From: JBFWQM01 sp050249455 | GTDB taxonomy: Bacteria; Pseudomonadota; Alphaproteobacteria; MPNO01; VGEU01 | Assembly (NCBI GenBank): GCA_050249455.1 | Contig: JBFWQM010000087.1 | Coordinates: 1 to 18,752, forward strand | Length of the DNA stretch: 18,752 nt | Reading direction: 5' to 3' | Shown: positions 1 to 7,549 of the stretch, piece by piece | Layout: every line of letters starts with the position of its first letter | Position numbering within the stretch: the stretch's first letter is position 1 | Program-made: the position numbers and the translations under genes | Notes under the pieces: model-generated | Told to the model about the DNA's origin: nothing | The model's input: the letters and a program-made list of their open reading frames with translations, nothing else | The model's database searches: none

Positions 1-659
1 GTCAGGTCGACGCGCGCCAGCACCTCCATCGTGTCGGCGGTGCCGGCGGGCGAGGTGATGGCGCGCGACGACGTCTTGGGGATCGGCAGGCCGTGCGCGG
101 CGACGATCGGCACCACGATCATCGAGGTGCGGTTGCCCGGGATGCCGCCGATGCAGTGCTTGTCGACGACGAGGTCCATGTCCCAGTCGAGCCGCGTGCC
201 GACCTTGGCCATCGCGCGGGTCAGGCTCAGCACCTCCTCGGTGGTCAGGAAGCTGGCGGAGGAGATCAGGAACGCGGCGACCTCCATGTCGGAATAGCGC
301 CGCGCCGCGATGTCGCCGATGATCGCGTCCATCTCGTCGGCGCGCAGCGCATGGCCGTGGATCTTGGCGCGCACCGCGTCCAGGCTGTGCGGCGGCGTCG
401 CCGGCGCGATGGTGACGGCCGCGCCTTCGGCGATGTTGAGGCGGCGGAACGCGGGCGAGGCGAGGCCGAGCTCGTCCGCGCGAAGAAGCGCCGGGTCGTC
501 CACGATCACCAGGGTCGCCAGCAGCCGGCCGCCGTCGTGGATCACCTCGATCTTCTTCAGCGCCTTGTATTCCTCCGGCCGGTAGGTCGGGCACTGCCGC
601 GACAGCAGCGCGACGTTCTCGCCCGAGGTGTCGATGCGGAAATGGCGGAGCTTCAGCAT
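1..659 (-). CDS. AMP phosphorylase / thymidine phosphorylase family protein (partial, C-terminus off the left edge)
   Basis: 219 codons are visible from ATG at 659. Residues 1 to about 90 form an N-terminal extension before the helical domain, as in archaeal AMP phosphorylases and unlike classical DeoA. The family signature follows: KHCIGGIPGNRTSM (phosphate and nucleoside site) and then PKTSSRAITSPAGTADTMEVL-type sequence close to the edge. Family members phosphorolyse nucleosides or NMPs to a base plus ribose 1-phosphate or ribose 1,5-bisphosphate; which substrate applies here cannot be told from this half. The start is supported by a GGGAGG Shine-Dalgarno about 7 nt upstream. The nuclease gene upstream ends 3 nt before this start, so the two are surely co-transcribed. 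The missing C-terminal half carries the rest of the active site, so intactness is unknown. Confidence 0.85.
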   Translation of the reverse strand, partial: MLKLRHFRIDTSGENVALLSRQCPTYRPEEYKALKKIEVIHDGGRLLATLVIVDDPALLRADELGLASPAFRRLNIAEGAAVTIAPATPPHSLDAVRAKIHGHALRADEMDAIIGDIAARRYSDMEVAAFLISSASFLTTEEVLSLTRAMAKVGTRLDWDMDLVVDKHCIGGIPGNRTSMIVVPIVAAHGLPIPKTSSRAITSPAGTADTMEVLARVDL

Positions 660-662
660 GGC

Positions 663-2270
663 TCAGCCTCCCGATTGCGCCCCGTCGAGCGCGCGGCGCA
701 CGCGGCGCAGGATCGCCTTGCGGCTGCGCGCGTCGGCGGCGGCGTCGAGGCGGGCGCGGAGATCGAGCGTCACCTGCGCCAGCTCGTTGTGCCAGTCCGG
801 CAGGTTGATCGCCTCCGGCGCGATGCGGCGCGGGGCGGCGCGCCGGCGCGGCCCGGCCCGGTCGGCGGTCAGGTCGACCTCGTCGTCGAGCTGCGGGATC
901 ACGACGCGGTCGGCCGGCACGCCGAGCGCGACCAGGCCGTCGCGCAGCCCGGCCAGGCCCTGCGCCTCGCCGTGGGTCAGGTAGACGGCGCGCTTGACCG
1001 GCAGGCGCGCCGCCAGCCAGGCGAGCAGGCCGCTGCGGTCGGCGTGGCCGGAGTAGTCCTCGATGCGGCGGATGCGCGCGCGCACCCGCACCTCCTCGCC
1101 CTGGATGCGCACGGCCTCGGCGCCCGACTCCAGGAGCTGCCCGAGCGTGCCCGGCGCCTGGTAGCCGGTCAGCAGCACGGTCGCGTTGTCCTTCCACAGA
1201 TAGCGCTTGAGGTGGTGGCGGATGCGCCCGGCCTCGCACATGCCGCTGGCGGCCAGCACGATGCCGCCGCCTTCGAAGCGGTCGATCGCCTTGGACGACT
1301 CCACGGTTTCGGTGATGTGCAGGCTGGGGTGGCGGAACAGGTCGGCGCGGCCGTCGATGTCCTCCAGCCCCTGCGCATAGCGCGCGAACACCTCGGTGGC
1401 GCGGATCGCCAGCGGCGAATCGAGGAAGATCGGCGCCCGCGGGATGCGCCCGGCATCCATCAGCCGCACCAGGTCGAAGATCAGCTCCTGGCTGCGCTCC
1501 ACCGCGAACGCGGGGATCACCAGCATGCCGCCGGCGGCCAGCGCCGCCGTCACCTCGCCGGCCAGCAGCGCGCGGCGCTGGTCCGGCGTGCGGTCGGCGC
1601 GCTCGCGGTCGCCGTAGGTCGCCTCGCACAGGATGGCGTCCCAGTTCTGCGGCGCCGCCGGGTCGGGGTGGAACAGCTTGTGCTCCGGGCCGATGTCGCC
1701 GGAGAACAGCACGCGCAGGCTGCGCTCGCTGCGCTCGCCGGTGGCGACCTCGACCTCGGCCGAGGCGGCGCCCAGGATGTGGCCGGAATTCCACAGCCGC
1801 ACGCGCACGCCGGCGGCGGGCTCGAACCAGGTCTCGTAGTCGATGCCGCGGAACCGCGACATTGCCGCCTCGGCGTCGGCGCGGGTGTAGATCGGCTCGA
1901 CCGGCGCGACGCCGCGCTGCGCGTTGCGGCGGTTGAGCAGCTCGACCTCCGTCTCCTGGATGAAACCGGAATCAGGCAGCATGAAGCTGCTCAGGTCGCG
2001 CGTCGCCGGGGTGGCGTAGACCGGGCCGCGGAAGCCGGCCTTGATCAGCTTGGGGACCAGCCCGGCATGGTCGATATGGGCATGGGTCAGCACGACGAAG
2101 CCGATTCCGGCCGGGTCGAACGGGAACGCGCCGTAGTTGAGCGCCTTCAGGGTCTTGGAGCCCTGGAACAGGCCGCAATCGACCAGGAACGCGCCGCCGG
2201 GATGGCGCACCCGGAAGCACGAGCCGGTGACGGTGCCCGCGGCCCCGCAGAACTTGATCTCGACGGTCAT
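663..2270 (-). CDS. Beta-CASP metallo-beta-lactamase nuclease (CPSF73/Ysh1-like RNA exonuclease family)
   Basis: 535 aa. The metallo-beta-lactamase motifs are complete: D31 in LVDCG, HAHIDH at 63-68, H163 in SGHILGA and D192 in SGDIG. The beta-CASP motifs are also present: E216 in CEATYGDR, H409 in YSGHADRSG and H433 in LTHGE, the last two lying in the C-terminal RNA-specificity (RMMBL) region. These are the zinc ligands and catalytic residues of the RNA-processing branch of the family, so a cytoplasmic two-zinc ribonuclease is expected; its RNA target is unknown. The tail from about residue 470 is rich in Arg and Ala and may be a basic, helical RNA-contact extension. It is the first gene of an operon with the phosphorylase 3 nt downstream. 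Its start is only 15 nt from the divergent protease start. The upstream ATAGGG is a weak ribosome site. Confidence 0.92.
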   Translation of the reverse strand: MTVEIKFCGAAGTVTGSCFRVRHPGGAFLVDCGLFQGSKTLKALNYGAFPFDPAGIGFVVLTHAHIDHAGLVPKLIKAGFRGPVYATPATRDLSSFMLPDSGFIQETEVELLNRRNAQRGVAPVEPIYTRADAEAAMSRFRGIDYETWFEPAAGVRVRLWNSGHILGAASAEVEVATGERSERSLRVLFSGDIGPEHKLFHPDPAAPQNWDAILCEATYGDRERADRTPDQRRALLAGEVTAALAAGGMLVIPAFAVERSQELIFDLVRLMDAGRIPRAPIFLDSPLAIRATEVFARYAQGLEDIDGRADLFRHPSLHITETVESSKAIDRFEGGGIVLAASGMCEAGRIRHHLKRYLWKDNATVLLTGYQAPGTLGQLLESGAEAVRIQGEEVRVRARIRRIEDYSGHADRSGLLAWLAARLPVKRAVYLTHGEAQGLAGLRDGLVALGVPADRVVIPQLDDEVDLTADRAGPRRRAAPRRIAPEAINLPDWHNELAQVTLDLRARLDAAADARSRKAILRRVRRALDGAQSGG

Positions 2271-2285
2271 GCGGCCCTATCTGGC

Positions 2286-3122
2286 ATGGTCATGGCAGCG
2301 GCGTTCGATCGGTTGCGGCAGCGTGCAGGGCCCCGGCGGGCCGCGGCGAAGTATCGCCCATCGCGGGCGGCCGTTGCAGCCCTCGTGGCCGGCGCAATCG
2401 TCGCAGCCGCCGGCCCGTCTCCGGCGCGCGCCGGCGACGACGCCGACCGGACGGAGCGCATCCGCCGCGCGCTGCAGGCGCCGCCGGCGCCGGCCGGCCG
2501 CCGGCTTGCGGCGTCGGGGACGGCGTTCTCGGTCGCGACGGAGGGCCGCTTCCTGACCAACCGGCACGTCATCGACGGCTGCGCGGCGGTCACCGTGACC
2601 CCGCCCGGCGGATCGCCCGCCGCGGCGCGCATCGTCGCGGCCGACCGGGCGCGCGACCTCGCGCTCCTGTCGGCGCCGGCCGCGCCGCAGCCGCCGCTGC
2701 CGCTCGGGCCCGGCGACCCGTCGGCGGGCACTTCCGTGGCGGTCGTCGGCTACCCCTCCCACGGCATGGTGACCATCGTGCCGGTGCTGGAGCAGGGCAC
2801 GGTGATGCCGAACGCCCGTCCCGGCGACCGCTTCATGCTGTCGGCGGACGTCCGGCGCGGCAACTCCGGCGGCCCGGTGCTCGACCGCGCCGGGACGGTG
2901 GTCGGCGTGGTGTACGGCGCGGTGGACACGCCGCGGGTGTTCGCCGAGACCGGCCGCGTGGTGCGCGACGTCGGCGCGGCGATCAGCGCGGCGTCGGTGC
3001 GCGCCTTCCTCGCCGCGCACGGCGTCGCGCCGCCACCCGTCGGCGACGGCGCGGCGCTTTCGGACGACGACCTGCTGGAGGTCGCGCGCGTCAGCCTGGC
3101 GCAGGTGCGCTGCTGGCGATAG
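2286..3122 (+). CDS. Secreted trypsin-like serine protease (HtrA-type protease domain, no PDZ)
   Basis: 278 aa from ATG 2286 (a second ATG at 2292 is equally possible). An Arg-rich n-region, a hydrophobic stretch at about 29-42 and an A-R-A end near 47-49 suggest export. The chymotrypsin-fold triad is visible: H94 in TNRHVIDG, D124 in RDLALL and S194 in RGNSGGPV. There is no PDZ domain after the protease core; the protein ends about 80 residues past the serine. C99, five residues after the catalytic His, and C276 near the C-terminus could form a disulphide in the periplasm (inference). The likely role is periplasmic proteolysis; the substrate is unknown. The n-region of about 28 residues is long for a signal peptide, so a later start such as TTG 2313 is possible and would also leave more room for a promoter opposite the divergent nuclease gene. 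Confidence 0.85.
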   Translation: MVMAAAFDRLRQRAGPRRAAAKYRPSRAAVAALVAGAIVAAAGPSPARAGDDADRTERIRRALQAPPAPAGRRLAASGTAFSVATEGRFLTNRHVIDGCAAVTVTPPGGSPAAARIVAADRARDLALLSAPAAPQPPLPLGPGDPSAGTSVAVVGYPSHGMVTIVPVLEQGTVMPNARPGDRFMLSADVRRGNSGGPVLDRAGTVVGVVYGAVDTPRVFAETGRVVRDVGAAISAASVRAFLAAHGVAPPPVGDGAALSDDDLLEVARVSLAQVRCWR

Positions 3123-3192
3123 CGGCCGCCACGGCTTGTGCCGGCCGGGCGCAGGCCTTATCCATCCGGCTTCCTTCCGCCGCCCCGCAGCG

Positions 3193-4404
3193 ATGAACAA
3201 GCCGCTCGTCGTCATCCTGGCCGCCGTGACGCTCGACGCCGTCGGCATCGGCCTGGTCTTCCCGATCCTGCCGGCGCTGCTGCGCGAGCTGACCGGCTCG
3301 GGGGAGGTGGCGGGCGTCTACGGCATGCTGCTGTCGCTCTATGCGCTGATGCAGTTCCTGTGCGCGCCGGTGCTGGGGCTGCTCAGCGACCGCTACGGCC
3401 GCCGCCCGGTGCTGCTGCTGTCTCTCGCCGGCGCGGCGGTCGATTACGTGGTGCTCGCGCTGGCGCCGTCGTTGTGGCTGGTGCTGGCGGGCCGCGCGGT
3501 GGCCGGCATCACCGCGGCCAACCTCGCCGTCGCCACCGCCTACCTGGCGGACATCTCGCCGGAGGCGGTCCGCGCGCGGCGGTTCGGCTACCTGCACGCG
3601 TGCTTCGGCATTGGCTTCATCCTGGGGCCGGTGATCGGCGGTGTGCTGGGCGACATCTGGGTGCGCTACCCGTTCGTCGCGGCGGCGGTGCTGAATGCGC
3701 TCAACTTCGCGCTGGCGCTGCTCGTGCTGCCGGAATCGCGGCCGGGCGTGCGCCGGCCCCTGCGGCTCGGCGCGCTCAACCCGTTCGCGTCGCTGCGCTG
3801 GGCGATGACGTTCGCCGCCCTGCTGCCGCTGCTGGCGGTGTTCGTGACGCTCAATTTCGTCGGCCAGGTCTATGGCACGGTGTGGGTGCTCTACGGCGAG
3901 GACCGCTTCGGCTGGACCGCGATGACGGTGGGACTGTCGCTGGCCGGCTACGGCCTCGCCCATGCCGGCGCGCAGGCGTTCCTGACCGGCCCGGCGACCG
4001 CGCGCCTGGGGGAACGGCCCGCGGTGGCGGCCGGCGTGGCGTTCGAGGTCCTCGCGCTCGTCGCCCTCGCGTTCGCGACGCGCGGCTGGATCGTCTTCGC
4101 GCTGCTGCCGGTGTTCGCGCTCGGCGGCATCGGCCTGCCGGCGCTGCAGTCGCTCTTGTCGCGCGAGGTCGGCGCGGACCGGCAGGGCGAGCTGCAGGGC
4201 GTGCTGGCCAGCCTGGTCAGCCTGACCGCCATCGTCGGGCCGCTGGCATTCAGCACGCTCTATTCCGCAACGCGCGACTGGTGGAGCGGCGCCATCTGGC
4301 TGTTCGGCGCGGCCGTTTACCTTGCCGCCGCCCCAATGCTGGCCGCGCTGCGGCGACGATCGCGCGGAGACGAAAGCAAACGCGGCTCGAAATCGAACGA
4401 TTGA
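3193..4404 (+). CDS. MFS drug-efflux transporter, TCR/Tet family (TetA-like)
   Basis: 403 aa with about 12 hydrophobic segments. The N-terminal half follows TetA(B) closely: TLDAVGIGL with D15, the loop 2-3 motif LLSDRYGRRPVL with D66 and R70, VDYVVLA with D84, and GRAVAGITAAN. H257 in GLAHAGAQAF also falls at the TetA(B) position. The intramembrane acid corresponding to TetA(B) D285 is Glu (E285, in VAFEVLALVALAFATRGW). Proton-driven efflux of a small hydrophobic or amphipathic compound across the inner membrane is expected. Tetracycline as substrate is not established: no tetR-type regulator lies beside it and this is a chromosomal setting. ATG 3193 is chosen because it opens directly on the TM1 motif; the ribosome site before it is weak. 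The gene is separated from the protease by 70 nt. Confidence 0.9.
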   Translation: MNKPLVVILAAVTLDAVGIGLVFPILPALLRELTGSGEVAGVYGMLLSLYALMQFLCAPVLGLLSDRYGRRPVLLLSLAGAAVDYVVLALAPSLWLVLAGRAVAGITAANLAVATAYLADISPEAVRARRFGYLHACFGIGFILGPVIGGVLGDIWVRYPFVAAAVLNALNFALALLVLPESRPGVRRPLRLGALNPFASLRWAMTFAALLPLLAVFVTLNFVGQVYGTVWVLYGEDRFGWTAMTVGLSLAGYGLAHAGAQAFLTGPATARLGERPAVAAGVAFEVLALVALAFATRGWIVFALLPVFALGGIGLPALQSLLSREVGADRQGELQGVLASLVSLTAIVGPLAFSTLYSATRDWWSGAIWLFGAAVYLAAAPMLAALRRRSRGDESKRGSKSND

Positions 4405-4407
4405 GCC
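4384..4407 (+). terminator. Hairpin over the MFS stop codon, possible terminator
   Basis: GGCTC (4384-4388) pairs with GAGCC (4403-4407) and AATCG (4391-4395) pairs with CGATT (4398-4402), leaving a two-base bulge and a two-base loop. The stop codon TGA (4402-4404) sits in the 3' arm. There is no T-run after it, so it is not a canonical intrinsic terminator. It may mark the 3' end of the message or protect it. Confidence 0.3.
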
Positions 4408-4624
4408 CTGCGCGATTAGTTCATCCGCGGGGCGGGCCAAATGCGAAGCAAGCGAAGCTTTCGCCTGCTCTTCCGAATGTCTTGAATGCGCGGGTATGCC
4501 GTCCGCCGCCACGCCGTCCTTAAGTCATTTTTTAATTCAAAGTGCCGATCCTGGCGGGATTGTACGTATCCGCCGGGCGGCGCGAGCGCTCCGACATGCG
4601 GCACCGACCGGCAAAGGCGATTTC
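4405..4624 (+). promoter_or_regulatory. 220-nt intergenic region upstream of the EAL gene, probable promoter region
   Basis: This gap holds a second hairpin, AGCAAGCGAA / GCT / TTCGCCTGCT at 4447-4469 (one mismatch), and a distinctly AT-rich island at 4520-4541 that includes a run of six T, unusual in this GC-rich DNA. The island is the best place for the promoter of the 4625-7348 unit, but I see no convincing -35/-10 pair. AAAGG lies about 9 nt before the ATG as a ribosome site. No gene is visible here. Confidence 0.4.
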
Positions 4625-6400
4625 ATGGCGACCAATCTCAGCGCCGACGCGCAGTCTTCGGGATACATCGACAAGCTGAAGCGCGAACGCGACCGTTTCG
4701 TCGCGCTGGCGTTCTGCGCCGCCGATGTGCTGATCGAGGTCGACCGTAACCGTCGGGTCTGTTTTGTCGCAGGCGCCACCTCGGTGCTGACCGAGCGGCC
4801 GCCGCAGTCGCTGGTCGGGTCGAACCTCGCCGACCTTTTCTATGCGGAGGACCGTCCGGCGGTCGAGCAGGCGGTCGTCGCCATGACCGAAGGGCGGCGG
4901 ATCGAGCTGGCGGCGGTCCGGCTGGCCGGTCCGCGCGGCCCGACGCCGCCGCTCCTGCTGACCGGCTACAGCCTGCCGGACGTGCCCGACACGGTCTTCT
5001 TCGCGCTGCGCCTCAAGACCGGGCCGGCGGAGGGCGACGGCGACGCGCCGGGCCTCGATGCGGCGACCGGCCTGATGCGCCGCGAAGACTTCGCGCGCGC
5101 CGCCACGCGCCGGCTGCTGCAGGGCGGCGGCGCGGGCGGCAAGGTCCAGCTCACCATGGTCCACATGGGCGACCTCGACGGGCTGCGCGCGCGGCTCGAC
5201 GAGGCGTCGTCGCAGGAGCTGATGGAATCGGTCGGCTCGTACCTGCGCGCACGGTCGGCCGACCGGCAGACCGCCGGCTGCCTCGACGACAACAGCTACG
5301 GCCTGGTCCACGACGCGGGCCTCGACGTCGGCAGCCTGACCGCCGAGCTGGAAGCGCGCTTCAAGGCGGCCGACCCGCAGGGCCGCGGCGTGTCGGTGAT
5401 CGCCGGCGCCATCGCGGGCGACCTGGCCGGCGCGTCGGAAAGCGACGTGGTCAAGGCGCTGCTGGTCGCGATCGGCAAGTTCTGCGCCGCCAGCGGCCAG
5501 CCGGAGGCGCTCAACTCGCTGTCCGACGACCTCGACCAGCTGGTCAAGGACACCTCGGTCAAGATGTCGAGCTTCCGCCAGCTCGTCGCCGCCGACAACT
5601 TCGACATCGCCTTCCAGCCGATCGTCAGCATCGCGGACCGCTCGATCCACCATTACGAGGCGCTGGCGCGGTTCGCCGGCCGGTCGGAGCATTCGCCCTA
5701 CGAGCTGATCACCTTCGCCGAGAACACCGGGCTGATCTGCGACTTCGACTACGCAATGTGCTGCAAGGTGCTGCGCTGGCTGGGCGATGCCAAGGCCGCC
5801 GGACGGCGGCGCGTCGTCGCGGTCAACATCTCCGGCCGCTCGATCGGCAGCGACGCCTTCGTGGCACAGGCGCTGGAGCTGTTCGCGACCCTGCGCGGCG
5901 ACCGCGCCCAGCTCGTCATCGAGATCACCGAGTCGGCGACCATCCGCGACCTGGAAGCGACCAACAAGGTCATCCAGGTCCTGCGCCGCGCCGGCCACGA
6001 GGTCTGCCTCGACGACTTCGGCGCCGGGGCCGCGGCACTGCGCTACCTCCACGCCCTCGACGTGGACGTGGTCAAGATCGACGGCCAGTACGTGCGCGGC
6101 GCCGCGGCGGGCGCGAAGCCGCGCGCCTTCCTGAAGGCGGTCGCGGCGCTGTGCCGCGAGCTCGGGGTCGCCACCATCGCGGAGATGGTGGAGGACGAGG
6201 ACACCCTGGCGATGCTCAAGGCATGCGGGATCGGCTTCGCGCAAGGCTATCTGCTCGGCCGGCCCTCGCTCGACATCGCGGCGTTCGAAGCGCCGCCGAA
6301 GGACGCCCGGGGCGCAGGCTCGATCGCCGGCCCCGGCGGGCCGCCGCCGGGTTTCGGCGGATGGGCGCGCAAGGCCGGCCCGGCGCCGCGGCGTCGTTGA
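4625..6400 (+). CDS. PAS - degenerate GGDEF - EAL protein, c-di-GMP phosphodiesterase
   Basis: 591 aa, apparently cytoplasmic with no TM segment. Residues about 20-130 look like a PAS sensor. Residues about 140-290 have GGDEF-like folding, but where GGDEF should be the sequence reads CLDDNSYGLV (219-228), so no cyclase activity is expected. Residues about 320-560 are an EAL domain with all catalytic positions: E345 in YEALARF, N401 in VNISG, E433 and E436 in EITES, D463 and D464 in LDDFGAG, K484 in VKIDG, E520 and E523 in AEMVED, and Q540 in FAQGYLLG. Hydrolysis of c-di-GMP to pGpG is expected, with the inactive GGDEF perhaps a regulatory GTP site (known for other proteins, inferred here). 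The tail 560-591 is Gly/Pro-rich and basic. The next gene starts 27 nt downstream. It lies about 3 kb from the c-di-GMP-regulated bcsA. Confidence 0.93.
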   Translation: MATNLSADAQSSGYIDKLKRERDRFVALAFCAADVLIEVDRNRRVCFVAGATSVLTERPPQSLVGSNLADLFYAEDRPAVEQAVVAMTEGRRIELAAVRLAGPRGPTPPLLLTGYSLPDVPDTVFFALRLKTGPAEGDGDAPGLDAATGLMRREDFARAATRRLLQGGGAGGKVQLTMVHMGDLDGLRARLDEASSQELMESVGSYLRARSADRQTAGCLDDNSYGLVHDAGLDVGSLTAELEARFKAADPQGRGVSVIAGAIAGDLAGASESDVVKALLVAIGKFCAASGQPEALNSLSDDLDQLVKDTSVKMSSFRQLVAADNFDIAFQPIVSIADRSIHHYEALARFAGRSEHSPYELITFAENTGLICDFDYAMCCKVLRWLGDAKAAGRRRVVAVNISGRSIGSDAFVAQALELFATLRGDRAQLVIEITESATIRDLEATNKVIQVLRRAGHEVCLDDFGAGAAALRYLHALDVDVVKIDGQYVRGAAAGAKPRAFLKAVAALCRELGVATIAEMVEDEDTLAMLKACGIGFAQGYLLGRPSLDIAAFEAPPKDARGAGSIAGPGGPPPGFGGWARKAGPAPRRR

Positions 6401-6413
6401 CCGGCAGCCCCGG

Positions 6414-6423
6414 AAAGGAGGGG
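6414..6423 (+). promoter_or_regulatory. Strong ribosome binding site of the PAS_5 gene
   Basis: AAAGGAGGGG ends 4 nt before ATG 6428. It is the best Shine-Dalgarno in the window and fixes the start of the PAS_5 gene. It suggests that this gene is translated more strongly than the phosphodiesterase gene before it. Confidence 0.75.
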
Positions 6424-6427
6424 TGCG

Positions 6428-6928
6428 ATGGACGAGACGTGGAAACAGGAGAGGCGCCTCGTGCTGCGGCTCCTGCGCTACTGGGAGATGCTGCGCGGCG
6501 AGCGTTCCTGCCCCGCGGCCGGCGACATCGACCCGGCGGCGCTGGGGACCGACTGGGACGACTGCGTCACGATCGATCTGCGCGACCCGGCCGGCCCGGT
6601 GTACCGCCATGTCGGCGGGCGCCTGCATGCCGATGCCTGGCCGTCGGCCGCCGGCAGCGCCGTGGCCGACGCGCCGCCGGGCAGCCTGCTGCGCGTCTCG
6701 ACATCGTTCGTCGCGATGGTCAAGGAGCGCCAGGCGCCGGTCAGCATCGGCGGCCAGTACGACAGCCCCGACAACGGCGTCGTGCTGTACCGCGCGATCC
6801 TGATGCCACTGTCGTCCGACGGCCGCGGCATTGACATGCTGTTCGGCGGCGCCAACCGGCGTCCCGTCGAGCTGGAAGGCACTACCGTGCTCGATCCGGC
6901 CGCCGGCGCCGCTTCGCGCGTGGAGTGA
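6428..6928 (+). CDS. PAS_5 family single-domain protein
   Basis: 166 aa, soluble. It resembles the PAS_5 group common in alphaproteobacteria: an N-terminal helix with LLRYWEMLRGERSCPAAGDIDP, a pattern such proteins share (a conserved W and an R-x-x-P region followed by D-I-D-P), then a strand-rich core with the R-Y/H-x-G-type stretch near residue 60 and a C-terminal YRAILMPLSSDG strand. No catalytic motif is visible and no output domain is fused. The gene sits between the phosphodiesterase gene (27-nt gap) and the tail-anchored protein gene (3-nt gap) in the same transcription unit, so it may act as a sensory partner; its ligand is unknown. Family assignment is by pattern recognition only, without a profile search. 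Confidence 0.7.
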   Translation: MDETWKQERRLVLRLLRYWEMLRGERSCPAAGDIDPAALGTDWDDCVTIDLRDPAGPVYRHVGGRLHADAWPSAAGSAVADAPPGSLLRVSTSFVAMVKERQAPVSIGGQYDSPDNGVVLYRAILMPLSSDGRGIDMLFGGANRRPVELEGTTVLDPAAGAASRVE

Positions 6929-6931
6929 GCC

Positions 6932-7348
6932 ATGGGCCAGATCGTCGCCTACGAGATCCAGACCTGCCAGAACGGCGAGTGGAAGATCAGCTCGATCTTC
7001 GACAGCAAGGACCTTGCCGTGGAACAGGCCAAGCACCTCGGGGGGTCGGGCCGCTTCTCGGCGATCCGCGTGGTGCAGGAGGAATTCGACGAAGCGGCGC
7101 AGAAGGCGAAGACCAAGGTCGTGTTCCGCTTCGCCGCCAACGACGCCGAGCCGCCCGCCAAGGTCCGCATCCAGGACCCGGTGGCGCGGCGCGAGCGCGA
7201 CATGCGCGCCCGCCCGGCGAAGCCCGCCGCAGCGCCGGCAGAGGCCCGGACCGACTGGACCTACGTCTGGGTCGGCCTCAAGGCGACGCTGATCCTAGCA
7301 GGCGGCGCCGGCGCCTACGTGGCGCTGAAGCTGTTTGAGCATTCATAG
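6932..7348 (+). CDS. Conserved hypothetical protein with C-terminal membrane anchor
   Basis: 138 aa. Residues 1-70 form a compact, charged domain (GEWKISSIFDSKDLAVEQAKHL, then RFSAIRVVQEEFDE) with a strand-helix pattern and conserved-looking W and DSK positions. Residues 70-108 are a charged to Ala/Pro-rich linker with RRERDMRARP. Residues about 110-132 form one hydrophobic segment (WVGLKATLILAGGAGAYVALKLF) next to the C-terminus, so a tail-anchored inner-membrane protein with its N-domain in the cytoplasm is expected. GAG lies 5 nt before the ATG, which follows the PAS_5 stop by 3 nt, giving translational coupling. I do not recognise a named family. Co-expression with the phosphodiesterase suggests a membrane-linked signalling or adaptor role, which is inference. 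Confidence 0.75.
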   Translation: MGQIVAYEIQTCQNGEWKISSIFDSKDLAVEQAKHLGGSGRFSAIRVVQEEFDEAAQKAKTKVVFRFAANDAEPPAKVRIQDPVARRERDMRARPAKPAAAPAEARTDWTYVWVGLKATLILAGGAGAYVALKLFEHS

Positions 7349-7349
7349 G

Positions 7350-7541
7350 CTATTGCGGCGGCGGCCCGGCCGGCGCGCCCGACGGGGCGACCGGCGGAGG
7401 CTCGCCTTGGCGCGCCGGCGTAGTGCCGGCAAGCAGCGCCCATAGCGCCAGCCCGATCGCGATCGTGGCGATCACCACCAACCCGTAGTTGAACCATGCG
7501 ACCGGCCCGGCCGGCGGCGCCGGCTTGTCCTGCTCTTCCAT
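7350..7541 (-). CDS. Small single-pass membrane protein with Pro-rich tail (63 aa)
   Basis: 63 aa: a short cytoplasmic N-terminus (MEEQDKPAPPAG), one hydrophobic segment at about 20-42 (NYGLVVIATIAIGLALWALLAG) and a Pro/Gly/Ala-rich tail. The frame stays open further upstream (ATG at 7577 and at 7673), but an EcfG-type promoter at 7550-7575 lies between those codons and ATG 7541, which makes 7541 the sensible start. No Shine-Dalgarno precedes this ATG and the predicted transcript would start only a few bases before it, so the message may be leaderless. It is convergent with the previous gene, their ends being 1 nt apart. Function is unknown; the promoter suggests induction in the general stress response. 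Confidence 0.6.
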   Translation of the reverse strand: MEEQDKPAPPAGPVAWFNYGLVVIATIAIGLALWALLAGTTPARQGEPPPVAPSGAPAGPPPQ

Positions 7542-7549
7542 GACGGCTG

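Noticed and set aside
93..2285. Long plus-strand open frame running into the protease gene
   Set aside because: It is antisense to the nuclease and phosphorylase genes, whose motifs are complete. Its translation is low-complexity Arg/Ala/Val/His with no domain, as expected opposite GC-rich genes.
4520..4541. T-run as an intrinsic terminator of the MFS gene
   Set aside because: No stem directly precedes the six T; the nearest hairpin ends 50 nt upstream. An AT-rich promoter element fits better.
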